A stretch of 64,000 nucleotides of DNA from NCBI RefSeq assembly GCF_900101395.1, contig NZ_FMZO01000004.1, positions 61,067 to 125,066 of the forward strand, read 5' to 3'. Under the pieces are notes generated by a model, which had not been told where the DNA came from, searched no databases, and saw only the letters and a list, made by a program, of their open reading frames with translations. Position numbers and translations under genes: made by a program. Shown piece after piece: positions 7,552 to 14,924 of this stretch. The number at the start of each line of letters is the position of its first letter. Position 1 is the stretch's first letter. The DNA comes from Niabella drilacis. GTDB taxonomy: Bacteria; Bacteroidota; Bacteroidia; Chitinophagales; Chitinophagaceae.

Positions 7552-9948
7552 TTAGAACCGGAAAGTAGCATTGAATGCCAGCATTCTTGTGGCTCCGGGC
7601 AACAGCCAGGAGCTATATGTATAATATTTTTTGTTGGCAATATTATCGATCTTGGCGGTGAGCCGGAATTTGGGCGCATCATAGAATACGCTTGCTCCAA
7701 AAACGGTAAAACCGTCTAAAGTGATCGTATTCACATTATTGGTGAACGAGCTGCTTTGTCCGTTACCACCTGCACCAAAACCGAAACCTTTCAGCGAGCC
7801 GGAGGTGAAGCCATAGTTGGCCCAGATATTACCGGCATGATGTGGCGTGCCTTCTACCCTGTTACCGTTCAGCACAACAGGCGCCTTGTTAATGATAGCA
7901 GTGAATTCGGTATAACGGATGTTGTTATAGCCATAACCCATGGCAATATTCAGACCCGGAACAGGGTTGGCCAGGATGTCCACATCGATACCGCGGCTTC
8001 GTTGTTTATTGTCCTGTATATAATAGGTGGTGTTGGGAACTGCCAGCGGCATGTTTTTAACTTTGATGTCGTAGTAGCTGACGGTACCTGTAAGGCGATG
8101 ATGGAAGGCATCAAACTTCACACCGGCTTCCCACTGGTTGGCGTAGGTAGGTTTGAGCAGGTTGCCTGACGAGTCTAAATTGCTGTTGTTGCGATAGCCA
8201 TTATTGTAGTTACTGTAAACGGAAAGGATGTTCTTTACGATCTCATATGAAAGGCCGAGTTTGGGAGAATAAGAAGTTTGCATGTAATCATTGTTTACAT
8301 CTACAAACCGGTTAATACGCAGGCTCGCCATCAGCAGCAACTGGTCTGTTATATTCAGCACTTCAGACGCATAAGCTCCATAGCTATTGGCGATGCTTCG
8401 GGTGGCGTTATAGGCGATATTGGCGCCAATGCTGTCGACCCTGGCTTTTTTAATCAATTTCTGTGTTTCTGTAGCGGTAGCATAAATTTTGTCGTAGATA
8501 ACCGTACCCCGGGCCTGGCCTACATTTGTGCGGAAATAATCCAGCCCTGCCAGCAGCCGGTTGCGTAGTGAGCCGATCTTAAAGTCGCCGATAAAATTTT
8601 GCTGGAACTGTTGGGTATACAGCTGGCTGAAAGGTATTTCCAGGATGTTGCGCGTGATGACGGCCGTATCCGTAGCGGTTTTTTTATTGGCTACCAGGTT
8701 AATGTAATGTGTTACGTTATTGTTCCGGGCTACTGAAAAATTGGTTTGTGAAAGCCATTGCTCAGAGAGTTTGTATTCGGCTTTTCCGGTAGCTGACCAG
8801 GTTTGCTGGGAGCTGTTGAAATCGGGGTTGATGTAGGAATTAGACGGATCGATGCCCAGGTCTTTGACATTGCCGGCATAGGTGCTGGTTTCTGTGGTGC
8901 CCCCGGGAGGCGCGCCAAATCCAAAGAGTACGATGGGGCGGATGCTTTTATAGTAATAACCGTCGAAATGTAAGGTGAGCCTGTCCGTGGCCTTTACCAG
9001 CAGGGATGGTGCAAAGCCCACATTGTTCTGCGCAAGCTGCTGAAACGTATTCCTGTTGTCGTAAAAACCGTTGAAGCGCAGCAATGCTGTTTTATCCTCG
9101 TTCAGGGGTGTGTTATAATCCAATGTGGCTCTTGCCAGTTCGTAGCTACCCGTAGTGAAGGAAATTTCACCGCGCTTTACCTCCAGAGGCTGTTTGGTAA
9201 TAAGGTTGTATACGCCACCATAGGAAGCCGCTTCGTTTCCGCCAAACAAAGTGCCGGAGGGGCCTTTGATGGCTTCAATGCGTTCTACATTGAACATGTC
9301 TGTAAGGGCTACATATCCTGTAGATACACTGTTCCTGTACATAACGGAGCCGCTGGAGAAACCACGGGACATGAAGGTAAGGGATGAGCCACCGCTACCA
9401 CCTACGATGGACAGGTTGCTTGCACCGGGGATGTTGACCAGTGCCTGTTCTGTGGTGGTGACGAGCTGGTTCTGGAGTACTTCTTTTGGAATAACCGCAT
9501 AATTCTGTGGGTTTTCCGTATAGGTAAGGGGCATCCGCGCCACCTGTGTACTGTTCTTGTTAATGTGCCGGTAAGAAGAGGATACGATCACCCGGTCTAA
9601 TGTACTGGCGTTTTCATTCAACCGGATGGTGCCGGCCGATGCCTTTGCTGCATACAGCTCCACAGGAACGGGTTCGGCCGTTACCCCCAGTGATTTAATG
9701 GAAATGGTATATTGGCCGTAAGGAACGTTCCTGAATTCAAAATGACCATTATCATCAGACATAACTTGTCTTGAGGAGGGGGTCAGTACGACAATAACGT
9801 TCTCTTCCGGGTGCCGGTCAGCGCTTAATATCCGGCCTTCAATGACACCTGTTTGTTTTGCCTGGGCAGAAACGTTGGATTGTATTGCCAGAAGCAGCCA
9901 GACGAACGACAGTGAAACAAAAAATTGTGCAGTTTTTGATCTTGACAT
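7552..9948 (-). CDS. TonB-dependent siderophore receptor
   Basis: Outer-membrane receptor that imports a ferric siderophore using TonB energy. Domain order: signal peptide (cleavage near VSAQ), a carboxypeptidase-regulatory-like domain at about 33-115 (GVIEGRIL...FEFRNVPYGQY), a plug at about 130-265 with VERIEAIKGPSGTLFGG, and a long beta-barrel ending in the aromatic residue F (FNATFRF). The plug sequence and the total of 798 residues fit the siderophore receptor subfamily. It is the first gene of a minus-strand operon with the PepSY protein and esterase. Upstream are an exact TAnnTTTG box and paired GATCnGGAA repeats, so it is probably controlled by an activator responding to iron or siderophore. 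Confidence 0.93.
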   Translation of the reverse strand: MSRSKTAQFFVSLSFVWLLLAIQSNVSAQAKQTGVIEGRILSADRHPEENVIVVLTPSSRQVMSDDNGHFEFRNVPYGQYTISIKSLGVTAEPVPVELYAAKASAGTIRLNENASTLDRVIVSSSYRHINKNSTQVARMPLTYTENPQNYAVIPKEVLQNQLVTTTEQALVNIPGASNLSIVGGSGGSSLTFMSRGFSSGSVMYRNSVSTGYVALTDMFNVERIEAIKGPSGTLFGGNEAASYGGVYNLITKQPLEVKRGEISFTTGSYELARATLDYNTPLNEDKTALLRFNGFYDNRNTFQQLAQNNVGFAPSLLVKATDRLTLHFDGYYYKSIRPIVLFGFGAPPGGTTETSTYAGNVKDLGIDPSNSYINPDFNSSQQTWSATGKAEYKLSEQWLSQTNFSVARNNNVTHYINLVANKKTATDTAVITRNILEIPFSQLYTQQFQQNFIGDFKIGSLRNRLLAGLDYFRTNVGQARGTVIYDKIYATATETQKLIKKARVDSIGANIAYNATRSIANSYGAYASEVLNITDQLLLMASLRINRFVDVNNDYMQTSYSPKLGLSYEIVKNILSVYSNYNNGYRNNSNLDSSGNLLKPTYANQWEAGVKFDAFHHRLTGTVSYYDIKVKNMPLAVPNTTYYIQDNKQRSRGIDVDILANPVPGLNIAMGYGYNNIRYTEFTAIINKAPVVLNGNRVEGTPHHAGNIWANYGFTSGSLKGFGFGAGGNGQSSSFTNNVNTITLDGFTVFGASVFYDAPKFRLTAKIDNIANKKYYTYSSWLLPGATRMLAFNATFRF

Positions 9949-9988
9949 GGGTGATATATTGGGTTAAAAAGTAATTATTAACGGGTTG

Positions 9989-9996
9989 CAAAAATA
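9989..9996 (-). promoter_or_regulatory. -7 promoter box of the siderophore operon
   Basis: The minus strand reads TATTTTTG, an exact match to the Bacteroidota TAnnTTTG box, 40 bp before the receptor ATG. No clear -33 TTTG is at the expected place, which suits an activator-dependent promoter. Confidence 0.65.
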
Positions 9997-10023
9997 GAAG
10001 CGGGTATCACCGCCAGCTTACGA

Positions 10024-10053
10024 GATCAGGAATATTTAGACCGCGATCCGGAA
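10024..10053 (-). promoter_or_regulatory. Paired direct repeat upstream of the siderophore operon
   Basis: Plus-strand GATCAGGAA (10024-10032) and GATCCGGAA (10045-10053) start 21 bp apart. On the minus strand they read TTCCTGATC and TTCCGGATC, and the nearer one ends exactly 27 bp before the -7 box. This is the architecture of copies A and B near 4.5 and 4.8 kb. The repeat lies in the divergent space shared with the encapsulin gene and could influence both directions. Confidence 0.65.
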
Positions 10054-10164
10054 TATTTGATAAGCTTGCTTTTTGATGATACTGGCTTATATTTATAATG
10101 TAAAAAGTTCGAAGAACGAAAGAATGAAAACACGTATTTCACAAAACGACTAAAACATAAGAAT

Positions 10165-11085
10165 ATGGCAGAAGCAAAACATCAACAAACCGCACTCGGC
10201 GATGTGGCTGCGCGACAGCTCGCCATTGCCACCCGTACCGTTCCGCAGATGGTTACCATCTCGCCCCGCTGGTTAACACAACTGATGAGCTGGGTGCCGG
10301 TAGAATCGGGTGTATACCGCTTAAACAAGGTAAAGAATGCCACACAGATCGAAGTGGATTGCTCGGCCCGCGATGAGCGGGTACTGCCGCAAACCTTTGT
10401 GGACTATATCGAAAATCCGCGGGAATACAACCTGGCGGCTGTACAAACCATTGTGGATGTACATACCCGCGTATCGGATCTGTACAGCAAGCCGTACAAC
10501 CAGATATCGGAGCAATTGCGGCTGGCCATAGAAACCATTAAAGAGCGGCAGGAAAGCGAACTGATCAATAATGCCGGTTATGGTCTGCTGCACAGTGTAG
10601 TAGACGGGCAGCGGATAAAGACCCGCACGGGAGCACCCACGCCGGATGACCTGGATGAGCTGATCGCAAAAGTGTGGAAAGAGCCGGGCTTCTTTTTGTT
10701 GCACCCAAGAGCGATCGCAGCCTTTGGCCGTGAGTGTACCCGCAGGGGTGTACCTCCTCCAACGGTCTCGCTTTTTGGCTCGCAGTTTTTAACCTGGAGG
10801 GGTATTCCGCTGATCCCTTCCGATAAGCTGCCGATCGTAAACGGTAAAACCAGGATCATTCTCATGCGCACCGGCGAAAGCCGCCAGGGCGTGGTGGGCC
10901 TGTTCCAGCCGGGTTTGCAGGGAGAGCAGACCCCCGGATTGTCCGTACGGTTCATGGGCATTAACGACCGTGCCATTGCATCCTACCTGGTTTCATTATA
11001 TTGTTCGCTGGCGGTGCTGGTAGATGATGCCATTGCCGTACTGGACGATGTGGAAATAGACAAATACCATGAGTATAAATATTGA
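10165..11085 (+). CDS. Family 2A encapsulin shell protein
   Basis: Shell protein with the HK97 fold that assembles into a hollow protein compartment in the cytoplasm. The 306 residues closely resemble the cyanobacterial SrpI-type encapsulin. Shared stretches recalled from that family are DVAARQLA, PQTFVDY, VHTRVSDLYS, IETIKERQE, PTPDDLD, KVWKEP, RGVPPP, SLFGSQFLTWRGIPL, GVVGLFQPGL, GLSVRFMGIN and VLDDV near the C-terminus. The cargo gene overlaps its 3' end by 17 bp. The known role of family 2A is to enclose a cysteine desulfurase and store elemental sulfur, linked to sulfur starvation or oxidative stress. The neighbouring divergent iron operon shares the upstream regulatory space. No phage genes are nearby, so a capsid origin of recent date is unlikely. 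Confidence 0.95.
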   Translation: MAEAKHQQTALGDVAARQLAIATRTVPQMVTISPRWLTQLMSWVPVESGVYRLNKVKNATQIEVDCSARDERVLPQTFVDYIENPREYNLAAVQTIVDVHTRVSDLYSKPYNQISEQLRLAIETIKERQESELINNAGYGLLHSVVDGQRIKTRTGAPTPDDLDELIAKVWKEPGFFLLHPRAIAAFGRECTRRGVPPPTVSLFGSQFLTWRGIPLIPSDKLPIVNGKTRIILMRTGESRQGVVGLFQPGLQGEQTPGLSVRFMGINDRAIASYLVSLYCSLAVLVDDAIAVLDDVEIDKYHEYKY

Positions 11086-13000
11086 TGAGCAAACAGGACT
11101 GCCGGACCTGGCACAGCTGCAGCAGCTGGCCAATACCTTTTTCAGGGCATTGCCGGGTGATGCGCAACATACAGCATCGCTGCATCCGGAAGATCACCCC
11201 AATGCCACAGCCATGGCCGGAAAAATAATGGGCAACGGAAACCTGCCGGATCTGAGTACAACCAATCATGATCTGGTGACCGGGCAGTCGGGAACGGCAC
11301 CGCAACAAACGCCCCCGGTACCGCAACATCCTTTCAGCGGTTTGCAAACACCCCCTTCGGCTACCGGGCTGGGTGCTTCCTCCTCGGTTATAAGTTATGT
11401 GCCACTGGCTGATCTGCCCAAAACAGAAGAAGACAGATCTGGCGGCCCTCAGCATACCAGTGCCAACGGCGGACGGATACCGGCATCGGTTGCAGGCAGT
11501 GGCGCATCACCATCGCACCTGGAGCAGGGGCAACATTTCAACATCAACGATCCCGAAACCGGTTTCCCGGATGCCAACCTCAACAGGGCCTCCCAACCGG
11601 CGCAACCAGGATCCGTGCTGCCGCTTGAAAAGGAACAGCCCTACTGGGCCGATATGGATACCCTGTTAAAGAACATCATTACACCATCATTTACCCCGCA
11701 GTTGCCGGGTTTTGACAGGGCCACTCCTTCGTATTATTTTGGAACAGCGCCGCAGGTAAACAGCACATCGGTCAAACAGCAGGCGGGACTGTCTTCCTTT
11801 GATGCGCACCTGTTTAAGAAAGACTTTCCCATTCTCAACGAAACCGTGAACGGGAAACCATTGGTGTGGTTCGACAATGCTGCTACCACCCAAAAGCCAA
11901 AAGCCGTAATGGACCGGATCACCTGGTTCTATGAGCATGAAAACTCCAATATCCACCGTGCCGCACATGAACTGGCCGCACGGGCTACGGATGCCTACGA
12001 GGCCGCAAGGGAAAAAGTACGGGCATTTTTAGGTGCACGATCGGCCAGTGAGATCATTTTTGTGCGCGGTGCTACAGAAGCCATCAACCTGGTAGCCCAA
12101 AGCTGGGGCGAACAGTACCTGCAAAGCGGGGATGAAATTGTGGTGAGTCACCTGGAGCACCACGCCAACATCGTACCCTGGAAACGGCTGGCGGATAAAA
12201 AAGGGCTGAAGCTGCGGGTGATCCCGGTAGATGATGACGGACAGGTCCTGTTGGACGAATATGCGAAACTGCTCAATGCGCATACCAAATTGGTGGCCTT
12301 TACCCAGGTATCCAACGCATTGGGTACCATAACGCCGGCACAGCAAATGGTAGCCATGGCACATGCAGCGGGCGCAAGAGTGCTGGTAGACGGGGCACAA
12401 TCCGTATCGCACATGACGGTAAATATGCAGACGCTCGATGCTGATTGGTTTGTGTTCTCCGGCCACAAAGTGTTTGGTCCAACCGGTATTGGAGTGGTTT
12501 ATGGCAAAGAAGGCCTGCTGAACGCCACCCAACCCTGGCAGGGCGGGGGTAACATGATACAGGACGTAACCTTTGAGGAGATCCGGTACCATAATGCACC
12601 CGGCCGTTTTGAAGCCGGTACCGGTAACATTGCGGATGCCGTGGGGCTGGGAGCCGCCCTCGACTATATCAGCCGGATCGGCATGGAAAATATCGGGCAA
12701 TATGAGCATTTTCTGCTGGAATACGCTACAGGGCTGATTAAACAGATACCCGGTGTGCGCCGGATCGGCACCGCAGCGCATAAGGCCAGTGTATTGTCTT
12801 TTACAATGGATGGATACAGCAATGATGAGGTAGGCAGGGCATTAAACGATGAGGGCATTGCAGTAAGAACGGGACACCACTGTGCACAGCCTATCCTGCG
12901 ACGGATGGGGGTAGAAACCACGGTGCGACCATCCCTGGCTTTTTATAACACCTGCGAGGACGTAGACCGGTTTATTGCCGTTTTGTGGAAACTGGTGTAA
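11069..13000 (+). CDS. Family 2A encapsulin cargo: SufS-type cysteine desulfurase with long disordered N-terminal tail
   Basis: PLP enzyme that removes sulfur from L-cysteine, leaving alanine; here it is the cargo of the encapsulin encoded just upstream (17-bp overlap, so translation is coupled). Residues 1-243 are low-complexity, rich in P, G, S, Q and N, and act in this family as the cargo-loading region. They contain LPDLAQLQQLANTFFRALPG (11-30) and repeats such as DEQTGLPD (6-13) and DPETGFPD (161-168). The catalytic domain begins near residue 245 (FDAHLFKKDFP). K467 in FVFSGHK binds PLP, and C605 in RTGHHC is the persulfide cysteine. Both are intact. The class is SufS-like (group II), unlike the IscS-like enzyme at 23603. 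No rhodanese or serine acetyltransferase gene accompanies it. Confidence 0.95.
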   Translation: MSINIDEQTGLPDLAQLQQLANTFFRALPGDAQHTASLHPEDHPNATAMAGKIMGNGNLPDLSTTNHDLVTGQSGTAPQQTPPVPQHPFSGLQTPPSATGLGASSSVISYVPLADLPKTEEDRSGGPQHTSANGGRIPASVAGSGASPSHLEQGQHFNINDPETGFPDANLNRASQPAQPGSVLPLEKEQPYWADMDTLLKNIITPSFTPQLPGFDRATPSYYFGTAPQVNSTSVKQQAGLSSFDAHLFKKDFPILNETVNGKPLVWFDNAATTQKPKAVMDRITWFYEHENSNIHRAAHELAARATDAYEAAREKVRAFLGARSASEIIFVRGATEAINLVAQSWGEQYLQSGDEIVVSHLEHHANIVPWKRLADKKGLKLRVIPVDDDGQVLLDEYAKLLNAHTKLVAFTQVSNALGTITPAQQMVAMAHAAGARVLVDGAQSVSHMTVNMQTLDADWFVFSGHKVFGPTGIGVVYGKEGLLNATQPWQGGGNMIQDVTFEEIRYHNAPGRFEAGTGNIADAVGLGAALDYISRIGMENIGQYEHFLLEYATGLIKQIPGVRRIGTAAHKASVLSFTMDGYSNDEVGRALNDEGIAVRTGHHCAQPILRRMGVETTVRPSLAFYNTCEDVDRFIAVLWKLV

Positions 13001-13004
13001 GCCA

Positions 13005-13430
13005 TTAATAATGGTATAGCAGGGGTTGGTTCCAGCCTGCCAGGTTAAAGGAAATGGTGTTACTGCCCGGCATCCTTAAGGAACGGATGTTAGCGCCTGC
13101 CTTTTTAGAAAATACGGCAGCGCACAATTCCTTATTGCTCAGGCTTAATTTTATGTAGCGTTGTACAGGGTTGGATTCTGCAATCCTGCCTGCATCAACA
13201 ACAGCAGTTTCCCAGCTGATTCCGCTGCAGCCGCTGGCGCTAAAACTGATAAAGAGCGAGTCACCCTCAATGGTTGCGTTTGAAATGGTGTAATTATTGG
13301 TAGTAACGGCTTGGTATTTTTTCTCACTTACGATCAGCCCCTCCTTATTATACCCGTCATCGGAAACCGGGCTTTTCCTGTCGCAGGATATAAGACATGC
13401 AATTGCCAATAAAAGGATGACCGGTTTCAT
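13005..13430 (-). CDS. Small lipoprotein of unknown function
   Basis: A 141-residue protein with a lipoprotein signal (MKPVILLLAIACLISC, lipobox LISC). The mature part is beta-rich and contains two further cysteines (SGCSGISW, NKELCAAVF) that could form a disulfide. Its 3' end faces the cargo desulfurase gene with only 4 bp between. An in-frame ATG 18 bp upstream would add MYKTIS, but the start at 13430 gives a standard signal. I do not recognise the family. It probably sits on the periplasmic side of a membrane. Confidence 0.75.
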   Translation of the reverse strand: MKPVILLLAIACLISCDRKSPVSDDGYNKEGLIVSEKKYQAVTTNNYTISNATIEGDSLFISFSASGCSGISWETAVVDAGRIAESNPVQRYIKLSLSNKELCAAVFSKKAGANIRSLRMPGSNTISFNLAGWNQPLLYHY

Positions 13431-13571
13431 GGAGATTGTTTTATACATAAACGCGTTTTTATCCCGGTTCGCAACAGCGGGTTCAAACGTTTATCTGAAT
13501 TTTAAAGGGCTTGTTTTAATCAAACCAAAAACCGAACTTAGTAAAAACGTTAATATCTGAAAATTTCCGAT

Positions 13572-14789
13572 CTGAAAAAAATAATAATAGCGATCCTTTT
13601 ATTACTGTATGGAACTGCCAACGCCCAGGAATTTGTACTAAACGGTACAGTAACTGATCGCGATACAGGAACCGTCATTTTGGGGCATACGGATAGTAAT
13701 GGCCAATGGGTGACCGACACCGCCACCATACAGGACGGCCGGTTTACATTTTCAGGCACTGTAAAGGGTCTGGATCTGGCGCTTATAAACAACGATCCTA
13801 AATATCCTATCTATGATGAGACCCTGAATATTTTCTTTGTATTGGAACCGGGGGAGCAATCTATGATTTATAATTACGGCGACCTGAAACATGCGCACTA
13901 TCTGGGCAGTAAAGTGTATGATGAGAAAGCTGCATGGGATCGTATGAAGCAGGATGTTTCAGGTCAGCTTGATGTGCTTGACCGTAAGCATGATTCGTTG
14001 GTGAAGGCGATCGGATCAGGTTCCGGGAATGCTGATGAACTGAGGCGGCAACTCATCCTGAATGATCAGCAGAGAGCACCTGTAAGGGGGAAAATAAAAC
14101 AGATGGACCTGCGCTATATTTCCGGGAACAATACCTCAGGACTTAGCTTGTATCTTTTGTACTATCAATACAAAACCAAAATATCTCCGGATTCGGTACT
14201 GAGGTTTTACAACAGGTTCCCGGAAACACTGCAAAAAAGCGCGCTGGGCGTGTTATGCTTTAATTATATCCAAAGGTTAAAAAAACAGTCGTCTGTCGTG
14301 TCGCCTGCAACTCCATTTGATAAAATTCAGTTGGATAGACCGGCCCCGGATTTCAAAATCCTGTATACGAAGGATAGTATTTTAACATTGAATACATTCA
14401 AAGGGAAAGTGGTGCTGATAGAACAATGGGGTATTACCTGCATCCCCTGTCTTACCTATAATCCGCATCTTGAAAACCTGCGTAAAAAATATGCAGGCAG
14501 GGGATTTGAAATTATAAGCGTTATAGATAAATGGGACACATTCCACCAGAAGCTGCTTGCTTATATTTCGAAAGCAAGGCTCGAAAAATGGGTGCACGTA
14601 TACAATACCCCGCAGGGATCTGCGGATCAGTGCATTCCAGGCGGCGATTTTGAAGGATATGCCTGTGATACTATTCCGGCAACGATCTTAATCGATCAGG
14701 ATGGGGTTGTGCGGTATAAAAGCACTGGATATCAGGAAAGAACGCAGTCACTTGAAGATGCGATCCGGATTGCGTTACGGCAAAAATAA
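13572..14789 (+). CDS. Secreted DUF4369/TlpA-like thioredoxin-fold protein (copy 2), non-ATG start
   Basis: Paralogue of the protein at 2435-3649, with the same order: signal peptide, DUF4369-like domain (EFVLNGTVTDRDTGTVILGH), helical linker, thioredoxin-like domain with CIPC (ITCIPC) and cis-proline in TIPATILID. No ATG exists in the right place. Reading upstream in frame gives a perfect signal peptide, KKIIIAILLLLYGTANAQ, preceded by CTG at 13572-13574 and then a TAA 15 bp further up. Starting at that CTG gives 405 residues, against 404 in copy 1. The first TTG (13680) would remove the signal peptide and part of the domain. The start is therefore CTG, or possibly the ATT four codons before it, or the gene has lost its initiation codon. 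Confidence 0.8.
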   Translation: MKKIIIAILLLLYGTANAQEFVLNGTVTDRDTGTVILGHTDSNGQWVTDTATIQDGRFTFSGTVKGLDLALINNDPKYPIYDETLNIFFVLEPGEQSMIYNYGDLKHAHYLGSKVYDEKAAWDRMKQDVSGQLDVLDRKHDSLVKAIGSGSGNADELRRQLILNDQQRAPVRGKIKQMDLRYISGNNTSGLSLYLLYYQYKTKISPDSVLRFYNRFPETLQKSALGVLCFNYIQRLKKQSSVVSPATPFDKIQLDRPAPDFKILYTKDSILTLNTFKGKVVLIEQWGITCIPCLTYNPHLENLRKKYAGRGFEIISVIDKWDTFHQKLLAYISKARLEKWVHVYNTPQGSADQCIPGGDFEGYACDTIPATILIDQDGVVRYKSTGYQERTQSLEDAIRIALRQK

Positions 14790-14897
14790 ATACTTAAAAC
14801 AACCCGCAAAAAATATCCGGCGAAACTACATGCACCGGGGCGCCATTTTAAACTTACCGGCTTTAGACTTTCCGTCTTCCAACTCTGCCATATTTCG

Positions 14898-14905
14898 TAC
14901 CTTTG
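14898..14905 (+). promoter_or_regulatory. -7 promoter box of ileS
   Basis: TACCTTTG is an exact TAnnTTTG match 19 bp before the ileS ATG. TTTC at 14869-14872 is a possible weak -33 element. The predicted leader is only about 14 nt. Confidence 0.6.
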
Positions 14906-14924
14906 CACTCATTTTTTACCTACT

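Noticed and set aside
10165..11085. A phage major capsid protein, since the fold is HK97-like
   Set aside because: No other phage genes are near, the sequence matches SrpI-type encapsulins, and a cargo desulfurase overlaps it.
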